A stretch of 64,000 bases of DNA from the NCBI GenBank assembly GCA_024305405.1, contig JAKNDB010000109.1, forward strand, positions 3,906,001 through 3,970,000, written 5' to 3'. The translations under genes were made by a program, and so were the position numbers. Below are positions 22,901 to 34,152 of this stretch, piece by piece (the first letter of the stretch is position 1; each line of letters begins with the position of its first letter). The DNA is from Dirofilaria immitis. Taxonomy: Eukaryota > Nematoda > Chromadorea > Rhabditida > Onchocercidae. Under the pieces are notes generated by a model that saw only the letters and a program-made list of their open reading frames with translations, had not been told where the DNA came from and searched no databases.

Positions 22901-25900
22901 TGAAGTAACGTGATGCTAAGATGGCATGATTTAATACCAGACACGTAATTAGTAAATGGTGATAGAACAGATATTATAATATCAACAGTAATGAAAAGAT
23001 AACTATTTACAAACGGATAGTTCGAAAACGAAATCAGTGATATATGCAAAAGATAACAGTGTCATGAAGGTTTCCTGATTCCTAATGAATAGGTAAATTT
23101 TAAATTTTCAAAATTATAGATTTCTGCTGTAAAATATTCGCAAGTAATTTATTTTCATAAAGAATTCTTTAAAATTATGATTAATCAGTGAAATAACTTG
23201 CCTAATTGATCAACTACATGCATTTTTCTTGAACATGATGCGGTACCAACTTGAATTTTTAGTATGAGCATCGCGATGAGATCTGATACCTGAAGTAGTT
23301 TTAAGTTCTCGTTCTAACGTAAAGCGATTATTAAAAGTTTTTAATGTGGCGTTTCCTGCATGATTTTGTTGTTTTGATTGCAACTGATCGAGAGAACTGA
23401 TTTCAGGCTGAATCTTGCTTCTTAACTCCATAGGTTCAGAGAATGATGATGTTGTTGACATTGTTATTACGGATGACGATGAAGCCTCAAACTGTTTTCT
23501 TATTTTAGCAAGATCGATTCCAACATTTGTTGGAACAATATCATTTTGACTGACTGATAGAGGTATTTCCAGATCTCTAAAAGCTATCTCATTTCCGTCT
23601 TTACTAACGCCGTTGATTGAAAATAGTGGCGAGCTCGCTATTAATGGAATGTTGGTGCCAGTTTTACTAATACCGTTACTAGGTAAACTGCCGTTAGCAA
23701 CAAATGCTGCTGCTAACGGGAAGGAAGGTTGTGGATGATCGTCAACTCCCTGTTTGACTGAGTTCAATTTTTGATAATCGCTTAATTGGTTCGATTCTTC
23801 TCTGTCATCATCTGTGGAAAAAATGTAATCATTATTTTCCTCCTCATGCTCCTGGGTAGACATGATAACTGGGGAAGAAAGCGTTGTACGATTGAATGGT
23901 ACCGGTGTTATACAGGATATATGCCGTTCCATCGGTTCATGTACGACAAACAGTTGTTTTTGTAGTTCTGTCTGACTGGATGATTGAGATGTACTGCCAA
24001 ATTTTAAAGTCTTCGATGCGTCATTATGCCGCAAAACATATGGATATTGTCCATTAAAATCGGAAACCCATAATGTAGATCTTGTGTGGCAATTACCAAC
24101 TGTTATAGTGCGACTTGGAGGTGATGAAATAAATGGCATTTTAACTTGCAATTTCTTGGCAATTTGCTCACGAAGCGAAGCAACGGACTGAGGTTTTGGT
24201 ATTTCAATGATACCTTTTGCTCTCAGTCCCATCGAACTTCCCTTATTATCATCTCTTGTTTCAGTTCGCAGCTTCCATTTCGTCCCATCAGATGAAGATC
24301 CGTTTTTGGTTTAATTTGTATGCTCGATGGAGGTTGAGGTGGAAGTGGTAGTGGTGGTGGTGGTGGTGGTGGTGGTGGTGGTGGTGGTGGTGGTGGTGGT
24401 GGTGGTGGTGGTGGTGGTGGTGGTGGTGGTGGTGGTGGTGGTGGTGGTTGTGGTGGTGGTACTGGTGGTGGTGATGGTGGTGCTGGTGCTGGTGCGCTGG
24501 TGATGGTGGTGTTGGTGATGATAGTGGCATAAGGTAGCCGAAGCGGTATTGTTTTGATCGTCATCTGTAAATACATTTATTGGAATAGTACTGTTAGTAT
24601 CTGAACATATTATACGCTCTCATTTCCTACGGAAACTACAATTGCTTTAAATTGATTGAGGTAAAGAAAAATTTTGAGCTATATATCGCTAGTAAGCCAT
24701 TTCTCAACTATTAATAGCTCTCTAATCTATGGAGTCGTATCAAATGAAAGTAAGAGGTTTATAACACTTTATTGAACTGAATAAAAATTCTTTAAGTGAA
24801 GATTAAATTAATTGAAATCTCTAAATTAGAAAGGTATAAGAAGAAAGCCATTCGGCATAAAAACATTGAAAACGAGAATGTAAACAAATATAAGAAAAAC
24901 TTATCCACCTTAATCTAGGAATTTTGACTGGAAAGGTGCAACGTTTACTAATAGAAAAACGTCATCAATCAAGCTAATAATAGTTTTTAGGAAAAGTAAT
25001 TGTCTTCTATAGTGATGAAGAAGGCAATAATGACATTTTTTGAGCTTGCTGTCAGATTATTCCAAATTTTGTTATATTGATTGAATTTTTTAACTTAGCA
25101 ATAAATTTTAAACCTCTACTACATCGATAATATTTAATAATACATCATATTGTGAACTGAAATCGATCTCCAATATACTTACCCCTATAAAATATACCAT
25201 ATAAAATACTTAAAATGCTTAAATATTATTTTTGTTTGTTATTATTCATAATTCGATCATTTATTTACAACAGGCCGTCTAATTTTTTATTAATAGATTA
25301 TCTGATTACTTCATTTCTCTTCCTAAGTATAAAAATCTTGGAACATGAAAACAATTCATTTCTCAATCTTAATTCACAGTAAATATATAATATGAAAGTC
25401 TTGAAGACGTTATCCTAAATTCTAAAAAATTTTTAATCTAATAGCTTTTAAAAATTTATCTATTCCTCTTATTATTACACAGGAAATCGTAAAAGTTTTA
25501 TCGCGTTATATTTATTAAAGTTCAAGACGTGTGTAGCGCAGGCAATTCGAAACACATTCTATTTTCTTTTCTTGTTTCTGATAAACTTACTGACGCCACA
25601 AAAGTTGATTTCACTTAGAAAGAAACAATGATTCATTTGAAAAAGAAATAAATACGGCGGAAAACAATCACTCTAAATCACTTCCAATATTCTCATTATA
25701 CTTTCTAATTAACCATAAAGACGATGTACGAATTTTAAAAAACCTAAAGTTTAAGAGTTGAAAAATTGATGCAAATCTTGAGAGCATTTATTCAATATTT
25801 TGACCTATAATCTTTGTTAAAATAAAATTATTAAGCTTATCGCAATTAATCGTATTCATAATAGCATGTTCTTTTAAAAGTTGCCTGATCTTCAAAAAAC

Positions 25901-28900
25901 TTTCTATGCCTCGCCAAAAATTAGAAATATCTGTATTGTTTTAAACAGCGATGTAAAATTTATGATCATTTGTTTGATAAATTGTTTAGGATCGCAGAAT
26001 TTACTCCTTGTTCTGCAATAACGGCATAAATAACATTCAAATTAAGAAAATTCAAAAAAAGCAAAACAAAATAGAACAGTAGAGATTATTTCCTTAATTT
26101 TGAATCACGGCTTTCAGATAGTTCTTCGTTGGAATGCAGGCAATAACATAAGTAACGCGATGAACTTGACTAAGCTAATCTCTTTCGAAAAAATACAGAA
26201 TATTGCAACATAAAATGTGTAAGGATCAGCTTATGTTTTGAAATGTTTCTACCAAATTTTAAAATTCAAAGAAAATATGATCGAGAATGGATTTCAGAAC
26301 ACTACCGTATTCCGAAAATTAGGAAAGGCGACGTTTTGGCTTGGTTTAAGAAACTCAATCACAACTAGTTGTTCCCGAACTGCAATCAGATGTGTAAGTC
26401 AAAGCTCAGGAGGGATTCTTAAGCTATGAAAAATGAGGAATGAAATTATCAAAAATTAAGTGTTTAACAACTTAAACAGTAGCTCAAAGTATTGAGAGGA
26501 CAGACATGAAAATATGTGGACTAGATAGACTAACAAATGAACAAATATAGGTGGCATATGCGCAATTTCAACAGGAAAAACAACAAATAATTTTTAAGGA
26601 AAAATTTACCTCCTTATTTTGAAATTCTGGTTTCTCTGAGATTTTTTCTTGTTCATCGAAAGCCTGAAAATTTGTTTTTTAATTGAATTCGAGTACTTAA
26701 CATTTCTGCAGAGACTTCTATATAAATATGAATAAAAACATTTTAACGCAGTTATTAATTTTGATAATAACAGAGAGGAAATATATTTCTAAACCAAATT
26801 AAAAACTATAAGCCGAGATTGCTATGTATATGGCTGAAGAAATCAAGGATATTAATCAATTTGATTCGACTTCGACATTCTTCAAAGCTGTGAGAATCGC
26901 ACATAAATATTTCGTCTGATCACTATACATTTAAAAAAAAAAAAAGAAAAAAACAAATTAAATAACTGTAGTGAAACAAAAGGCAAAAGAATGTGAAGAT
27001 GGGACGCAGCTAAAAAATGTTATTAGAAACAATCCTAAATATTATAATTCTTTTCTTTCTTGCACTTTAAAACTTGCTAATATTATTGCTCTTACGAATA
27101 TTTTTGTCTTATGATTGATGGAAATGTACCAGTATTTAATAGCTTTCAATATAATCTTCTTTCATTTCATCTTTTTTTCCTTCACTTTTATGCCTTCCAA
27201 AAAATGAAACATGTGCACATTTAATAATAACGGTATAACAGTAACATGAAACAAATCTTAGAATCAATGATAATGAATGAAAAGAATTAGGTAAAATTAG
27301 CCGGAGATAGAGAATCACGAAGACTGTGAGAAATGCAATGATATTAAGTTGTTCAGTTTTACATGCTGAATTTTTCTAATTGAAATCATAGGGTCACATT
27401 CAGCATTACTTTTCAAGTTTAAAACAAATAAAACGAAAAAAACATGAAATGTTAGTGAAAAATTAGTAAAATATGCTCTGCACAATAAATACACTAAGCA
27501 TAATAAGGCAAATTTAGATCTTCTTCATTCATAGAGCTTTTGATTTGGAAATCAACTAAAACACTTTTGCCATTTAAAAAAGCTATATAATTTTACTAGT
27601 TCTGATTGTTACATTTCATATGAAAATAAATTTTTGCATTGCTCATAATAGATAGTTCCAAAATGTGGAAAAACGACTGAAAATTATAATGCGATCGCAT
27701 CAAGGAAATTATGAGTATAATCTTTCCATATTTAGTAAGTCTTAATCTCATTCGTCTGTGATTTCACTAATTAATTTGAATTATTATTTATTGTGATTTA
27801 TGATGAAAATTTACATAAAAGTCCTACGATGATTTATAAATGCAGAAAGTTTATATAAACAGAATAACGAGAATAGTTTAAATGAAAGATTATCATTCCA
27901 AGTTTTTCAGTATCCAAATTCTGTGAATTCATGTTATGCAAAAGATGAAAAATAGGTGGAAGATAAGAGCGAAAATATTGTATAAAAAAAATTTTAAACG
28001 ATGAAAATGAAAATATACCAGATATACTGTTGATAAAAAGTTGCTGAATGAATTAGGTGAAACTGGATTATTGTCAGAATTTTCAGGAAGACAAATACTA
28101 TTGTTGGATTCAGGATTACATTTATTATCAAACACGCAGATGACGAATGTAAGGATGATGGGAGCAATTGCCTGGATGAAATTGCTGGTATTGCCATTGA
28201 TGAAGCTGTTGTTACTAATGAGAGTGCTGCAGTCCGCGACTAGCTTTAGTTACTTCTTTAGCTTTCTTGCAAACTTGAAATTTCTCCCTATTGCTTTCAC
28301 AAGAAGCAATAAATACGCTTTACACAGGAATCCTCATACTGACTACTTAACAAATCATCATCTCGTTATCATGCCATATAGGACAGATTTTGTGGCGAAA
28401 TTAAAATCATATTCCTCAAAATTAGACTTTTAAAATTGCTTTAAATTTTCAAAGTACACTATTTAAAATTTCAAAATATTCGACAAATCATGTAAAAACG
28501 GATTTTTTTATTCAAGGGAGTCTATTTTTTTTTACACCTTATATTCATCAGTAATGTCTGCTTGTTCGTTTTTCAGTAGCAAATTCTTCATTAAGAAACT
28601 TATTATCTTTTTGATTATAATGAGTCCAATAAAACTTTCAAACGGTCTTGAAGTTATGTGTTTATTGTATAAGAATGTTAGTCAAGACTTGGCAACTCAA
28701 CTACCACTATTTATGAAACGGTGAGTATCGTTAATAACTTTTCAAAAATCAGATTAGAATAAAGGTCCAGAAAAATATCGAATCATGGAAGCTGACCTAA
28801 CGGATTTTTTTAGTAAACAGTAGTTTTATTCGGTGATGGAAATATTGCTAAAAGTTGATATTTCCGAAAACTGAGTTAAATTAACCAACTTATAATTATT

Positions 28901-29622
28901 CGGTGGCCAATATGAAAGATAAATAAAGGATAAAATACAGAAGTGATTGATGATTGAACGAGACTAAAACATTATGATTGCGGATTCAATTTTTCAAATT
29001 TCCAACTCAAGCAATTCTATTAAATTCGTTTTCGTCTCGACATTTGAAAGGAATGACGTATTCGAAATATTAAACTTCATTCATTAAAAAGAACCATTTA
29101 TCGACCAAGAAATATTTGAAATATAAACAGATTCGTTTAAATAGAAGCGCATTGGTTCCATAAAAGAACAAATATAAGTGGATGGATGGATAGATATTTG
29201 CTTATCATAAATTAATATAGGCATAAACTATTCAACGGAAACATGTGGAAGAACAATTATGAATTTCTGCTCCGAAATCTCTTTGAGTATTATTCTTGCA
29301 GTATATTTACCTGAGTACTGATTGTCTTCTAGTATTTATAGTTGATTGAGCGAAATTGGCAAAATTTTCTTCAATAGAATCGTGTACAGAAATGTGGGAA
29401 TCTTAACCGCTGAAGTAAAGAACCATTGAAACGGTTACTAGTTGCGTTAACAAATTTATATTACGCGGAGATTTCGAAATATCAAAGTTGAATGCTCCAG
29501 CAAAATTTCTTTGAATTGTCTCATCGCTATTGGAGACAGATGCTTTCTTTCGTTCACGCAGATCCTTTGAAGCGGATTCAAATATAGTTGTTGGCGAAGC
29601 AAACAGCATACATAAAGGAAAT
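13997..29622 (-). CDS. sorb-1: SORBS/vinexin-family adaptor: proline run, SoHo-like motif, three C-terminal SH3 domains
   Basis: A cytoskeletal scaffold; the family sits at muscle dense bodies or focal adhesions and binds vinculin. Exons on the minus strand: 29622-29465, 28239-28019, 26663-26610, 26379-26306, 24564-23202, 20780-20712, 20576-about 20270 (see the TGA finding), 18379-18221, 17898-about 17785, about 17545-17459, 17275-17089, 14507-14401 and 14058-13997. The 24564 exon has a long proline run and ends with [10 protein letters not shown], matching the SoHo WYKTMFK core. SH3-1: [27 protein letters not shown]3-2: [27 protein letters not shown]3-3: [20 protein letters not shown], then DDGWF and GTFPGNYV close to the C-terminus. 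Three C-terminal SH3 domains after SoHo define this family. One-base losses are inferred at 17801, 17194, 24303-24307 and the 26379 junction; 24303-24307 joins the proline ORF to the main ORF. Exons upstream of 24564 are joined by phase only, and one or more linker exons between 17089 and 14507 are not found. Confidence 0.8.
16500..16734. mobile_element. MITE-like element with about 83-base terminal inverted repeats
   Basis: The left arm 16500-16582 and right arm 16647-16734 are near-perfect reverse complements (shared core: AATCAATCATTATTGTTCAT, then AAATAACTACTTTAT), separated by a 64-base unique loop. The outermost matching bases are CATCTA and TAGATG. No coding capacity. It lies in an intron of the SORBS-like gene, between the SH3-2 and SH3-3 exons. 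The form fits a miniature inverted-repeat transposable element or a foldback element; a target-site duplication is not clear. Confidence 0.7.
19984..20256 (-). CDS. Cysteine-rich ORF continuing the SORBS-like exon beyond an in-frame TGA
   Basis: Ninety codons from an ATG at 20256 to a TAG at 19984, in exactly the same frame as the exon ending at the TGA at 20269-20271. It begins [17 protein letters not shown] and continues with amphipathic, coding-like sequence such as [12 protein letters not shown] and [12 protein letters not shown]. No family was recognised. It could be the true continuation of the upstream exon (if the TGA is an assembly substitution), an alternative 3' end of the SORBS-like gene, or a small separate gene in its intron. 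Confidence 0.4.
   Translation of the reverse strand: MVVPPSLTRSSKCSCCGLLCHNLSWSEVEYLCKTLDKKGIHMESITEQLNNLMKSTTGERLDQCVRHLQNLVDCLEACEILIAITEKQKS
21563..21624. repeat. (CA)n microsatellite with TA interruptions
   Basis: About 60 bases of CA repeats interrupted by CATACA units, in a long intron of the SORBS-like gene. Short ORFs through it are repeat artefacts. Confidence 0.95.
22736..22843 (-). other. Candidate alternative exon of the SORBS-like gene
   Basis: After GAACTAG on the minus strand (about 22844) there is an open stretch: [20 protein letters not shown], then [14 protein letters not shown], ended by a TGA that one extra T would remove. Composition is protein-like, and it lies between two exons that already splice in phase with each other, so it would have to be an optional exon. 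No clear donor was found. Confidence 0.25.
24346..24460. repeat. (GGT)n trinucleotide repeat inside a coding exon
   Basis: A run of about 35 GGT units on the plus strand, read on the minus strand as CCA (Pro) in the SORBS-like gene. Being trinucleotide, length changes would keep the frame. The His and Thr frames are also open through the repeat, but only the Pro frame connects to flanking coding sequence ([20 protein letters not shown] before it, [17 protein letters not shown] after it). Confidence 0.95.
24600..26300. other. Intron of the SORBS-like gene, nothing recognised
   Basis: Very AT-rich with many stops in all frames. I see no exon, repeat or RNA gene. Confidence 0.5.
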
Positions 29623-30034
29623 CTGAGACTACATTTTTCATCGCTGAATTCCCATAGCGTGTTCCAATCGCTTAAATTTGCTCATTTGAATCACAATAGA
29701 ACTGATCAATTAGAGGAGATCAGAAAAAGAAATCATCTTTTTAAAATTCAAGAAACATATATTAGCGAGCATGAACCAATCAGAGAATTATTTGAAATGA
29801 GTAATGTCAATCTGATAGCAATGAAACAAACAAACGACCAATCTTACCAATCATGAAGCAGAAGAAAAACAAATCTGATTTTATGCCGCCAATAGCAGCA
29901 TGATACAGTCAAACAGGATATTAATCAAAAAGAAAATGCTTTTTGCACGTTTCGTTACGACAATAAAAATATGAAGATTTAGCGGATAACTAAAATTTGA
30001 ACGAAAATGTAAAAATAAGTTCAATTTAATTACT

Positions 30035-30775
30035 ATCCCGTCATATAAATCTAATCTGGATATGTCACGCGGATGTGAGATTGATAACAATACATGTTTT
30101 CGGTAACTTGAAAAAAAAAACGATAATGTAAATTCCACATCCATGGCTAAGTGCTATATATTGCAAATCTTTCGTCGGAGATGCCTATGTGTGATCTTCT
30201 TCGGATACACTCAGGACGTCATTTAAAAATTTCAACATCGACCAAACAAAATATCTTCGGAAGTTATTACTGATTTATAGTAAAGAAGCGATGTTGGATA
30301 AAGATCATCAAACCATATTCGATGATGATGATTATAAGAAGGACCTAAAATGGAAGAACAATAGAAAGAGATAGCGGGTGCATTTTTTTGTTACATTAAT
30401 ATTCATAGCGAATGTTCGACAGATCTCAAGTATGAAATTCGCCAGTTCGAGTGGATATCTTAAATTGGATTTCTTTCCTGATGATTTCAAAATTGAATAA
30501 AAGAGTGATTGAAAGATCAATCCATCGTTCAGAAAAACTTTCGAAAATTCCATGAGCAGTCTTATTGAGCAATATTTAAGTGAATTAAAAAGAAAACCTA
30601 GCTTAACTAGTGATATCTTCGAATAATTGTTATTTTTAACGACGACCAAAAATAAGTCTTTTTCAAACAGTAAGACCTTTATCGCATTCGTTCGTTTGTG
30701 CCAAGCAAGCATCGTGAAACTTTCAAGATTATAATTAGATATCTTCGGATCTTGCGCCACAAAACCAATATTCGA
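30035..30775 (-). other. Two candidate upstream exons
   Basis: On the minus strand, about 30775-30680 reads NIGFVAQDPKISNYNLESF and then MLAWHKRTNAIK before a GTCTTA donor. About 30107-30035 reads YRKHVLLSISHPRDISRLDL after a long T-run and CAAG, before GTAATT. Both look like protein, but their phases do not fit the 29622 exon without a further one-base correction. They may belong to the SORBS-like gene or to another gene. Confidence 0.25.
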
Positions 30776-31918
30776 CTAACTATTCATTTTTAGTTCACTT
30801 AAATATAAATCATGAACACTGAATGATGATCAATTTGATTTGATGATATTCTGTCAATAATCACTTAAATATTGCTCAATCGTCACTTTATAAACTTGCT
30901 GAAGCTAATTTCATTAGCCCTTGTTTTTTTTTTTTGATAATCAGCAAGATATTCAGAAGTAATCAAGCGATGTTGGGATGTTTTTAATTGTTAGCTGCTA
31001 TAATGTTACGAAATGATGTTAAGAAATTAGACCAGTTTAAAGATAAAAACGAAAATTGAGATATGCATTGTAAGGTTCCCCATCAGCAGTGTTTACCATT
31101 TATAGAAGAATAATGTTATATTCGAATACATCGTTGTATATTTTCAAAATGATGACTCTTTTAACTTTTCCATAGTTACACAAATGGAATGATTAATACC
31201 AAAACTAACTCTGAAAAATTGGAATCTTTATAGAAAGAAGTCTACGTTCATAGAATTTCACTGTCCATGATTATTTATCATTGCCGTGTTAGATGTATCG
31301 ATACAATCGTTCATTTTGTAAAACAAAAGAAGAATGCCTGCATGAATACATCAAACATGGCAATAACAAATATTCTGTACTCTATAACTCAAAAGTAATT
31401 TTAGGTAGGATAAATAATTATTTGTATACTCCAAAAGCAGAAAGAAAAGATTTACGCATTAACTTTGTGAGAGCATAATTTATGAGCCATTCATTCTATT
31501 GAAGAAGCGAAAAAAAAATTACTGAACAACATCTTTAGAAGGGAGCATACGATAAAATATATTTCCAAATTTCGAAAACAGTTATGTGATGATTACTAAG
31601 AAGAAAGAATTAGGAAACGATTATGAAAAAATAAAAGAAATAAAGAAATAAATTTAATAAGCAAGTTCAGTAAAAATAGATGAAATAAGGCACATTTTTT
31701 ATTCATTTTGGTTACCAATCACTTTTCAATAAACTTAATTTTTAATAATAATACTTTTTGCTTGGCACATTCTTGCTTTAATACAAACAAAAATTATTAT
31801 CAAAGTTTTGAAAATTTGCTATTAGCGTTTAATTTGACATCCTCTTTATACCGAATTATGGCATAAATTATGGCGTATACCTCGAAGAGATCGTTATTTC
31901 AATGAAATATCAAGTATT

Positions 31919-31955
31919 AATATTACATATGCTTTTTTAAAGCATATGTAATATT
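31919..31955. repeat. Perfect hairpin, 17-base arms and 3-base loop
   Basis: AATATTACATATGCTTT at 31919-31935 is the exact reverse complement of 31939-31955. It lies in a gene-free region. It could be a foldback remnant or a structured site; nothing around it assigns a role. Confidence 0.85.
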
Positions 31956-32340
31956 CAGAAAATTTAAAAATTTTTTCAAATTACGATGCTCTTGAAAATA
32001 TGATCAATTGTGTGGAAAATTCGAGAGTGTACATAACATTAAAAAAGCTATCATTTTCTCCAACAAAAGATATGAAATGAAGACATAGGCAAATTAAAAT
32101 AAATGTTTAAGACTAGATGATACAAAAATTCATCAAAAATTTATTTCTGTTTAGATAATTTTTGAAAACGAGTCTTTTTAAAACAATTTTCAAACTACAT
32201 TTGAACATTCTGCAATAATAGTGTGGAGTAGATGATATTCCACAGAGTGAAACCATAGCAGAACTCCTTGACTTTCTAAGTATATGTTTCCTAAAATGGT
32301 CTGATAAAATTATGTACAACTTTTAATTGGCATCTTCACT

Positions 32341-32592
32341 TTCTCGATGCTTCTGTTATTTTTGCTGCCAGTGAAACTTTTTTATGAGCTCAGCTAGTGG
32401 AGTGTAGTCGTACAATCTCTTCTGAGTGAATAGTTAGATCCAAGACCTTATGCAATTTTTCAGCAGCCTTATCTATTTCAGCAATATCCTTTCATACCGA
32501 TCAGTTATCTGTGACTATTTCAATCATTTCATCAAGGCACTCATTTCGGTATAACTTTCATGAACGAACGATTAACTTGGCTTGTTTCTTAA
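32341..32592 (-). pseudogene. Relic coding sequence with in-frame stops
   Basis: One minus-strand frame runs the whole length with protein-like sequence interrupted by four in-frame stops. Pieces: KLYRNECLDEMIEIVTDN, then KDIAEIDKAAEKLHKVLDLT followed by IHSEEIVRLHSTS, then AHKKVSLAAKITEASRK. The frame is constant, so the stops look like substitutions, unlike the one-base losses seen in the live genes. Probably an old processed pseudogene or gene fragment. I do not recognise the parent family. Confidence 0.5.
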
Positions 32593-34140
32593 CTGAAATG
32601 AAGATATGAAGTTGAATCATAGCAAAATCAGTTATTTTGAAAGTTTCTAAAATGGAGCAATTATTTCGCACAAAATATACAGTTCAAAATATACAGTTAT
32701 TAAATTTAACTTAAATCTTAGCTAAGCACTGTTCTCAGCAATTAAAATCAGTGAGAAAAATTGCGAAGTGAAGGAATGGATACATATCATTTAAGATAAA
32801 GAATTTTTTGAATGAGAATAAAAAGAATAATAGTACACTTCAAATAATTGCATGGTAAATATAACAAATAAAAAAACGAACAGGTAAATATATGAATAAA
32901 GAGAAAATACTGGCAAACATTTGTGACAAAAGCATTAGCTATTCAAGTTTACAAACTATATTAATATTTTGCAATATTAAGCTGTAGCGGAAAGCGATGC
33001 CGGTACAACACATCAAATCGATTAGATCGAGTTATCAGGAATATTGATTATCAAAGACAAAATTGTTAAATGTATATTCTGATTAAAATATTGAAATTTT
33101 TTCGAATATTTGCAACCAGAGAGAGGTTTCGTCGCCAAATTTTTTATCAAACTTGAGCAGCAAGATTATTAAGAACTGAAAAGATGAAATGAACCTGAAT
33201 GGCTCGAATTCGTCCGTTGGAAACGACACAAAACAAAAACCTTACATCAAACTCAATACTCAATAATGTGTACACTGCAAGATCGGTTACCCTAGCTCAT
33301 TTTCTGTTGCCAGAAACAGATGAAAGAAGCTGTTCAGAATGTGTGAAATAGAAATAAATGGATGGTCAATGGGACAAGATTGTTGATCAAAAATCTAAGT
33401 ACGGAACACCGATGACTAATAGCTACATGAGAAAGCTACGGCGGAAATAAAGACTGGCGGAAGAATGATACTAACAGCACCAGAGCAGTCTTTCAGAACT
33501 TGATGGATCTTTTTGTGCTCTCGGCACTTATAGTTAAATTTAAATTGGCTCTTCGCTTCGTTCTTTCTTACTTCATTTTCATTCCCTTTCAAATTTGCCG
33601 CCTTCATTCTGATAAGTTACAGTAATTGGACTGCAACTACTCTTATTCGTCATAACGTTTGTGGCGTCACAGAACTTTTCCATTTTATCATTAGTTTGTT
33701 GGCGACGACGTTGACGGTGTGACGGTAGTTATAGTGGTTTCGTAGTGCGCGTTGTGTATTACGTGGTATGATATGAATGGACACTTTAACTAAGGAGGTC
33801 CAGGTCCAGATGTAATTGCGTAGACTTTTTGTAAGTTTTGCCATGCTAGCTATTAGAACAATCCACAGAATCTGTAGCTATTTGAGTTAGGAATGGTTTA
33901 TACTAACTTCTTCTAAACTTTTTCGGTATTATCTATCTATTCGTTGTTTTTCACATTTTGATGAGAAATTTTAAATAGAGGGAGGAAGGGTACGTTGGAT
34001 AAATAGGATAAACTGAAGAACTGAAAATCTGGAACTGCGTAAGAAACTATTGCTTATAAACTCTTTCGTATTTGAGAAGTTACGTGAAAAATGTTTTGCA
34101 TTGTGCATGGATTCAAATCAATCTTAATATATCGTTTTAC
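32593..34140. other. Upstream region of the TRAM gene
   Basis: Mostly AT-rich. From 33600 to 34140 the base composition is less AT-rich and may include the TRAM promoter. Minus-strand ORFs at 33416-33607 and 33650-33844 lack splice or family support. Confidence 0.4.
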
Positions 34141-34145
34141 TATTC

Positions 34146-34152
34146 AGTGATG
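34146..34152 (+). promoter_or_regulatory. Trans-splice acceptor-like site before the TRAM start
   Basis: TTTTACTATTCAG ends at 34147, two bases before the ATG at 34150. The distance is typical of spliced-leader sites in nematodes. Inference from sequence only. Confidence 0.5.

Noticed and set aside
24288..24530. Poly-histidine protein in the GGT repeat
   Set aside because: Only the proline frame joins to coding sequence on both sides.
28041..28433. 130-codon plus-strand ORF
   Set aside because: It overlaps a minus-strand exon with proper splice sites and phase (28239-28019), so it is taken as a shadow.
29530..29856. 108-codon plus-strand ORF
   Set aside because: It overlaps the minus-strand exon 29622-29465, which has an acceptor, a donor and a phase match to the next exon.
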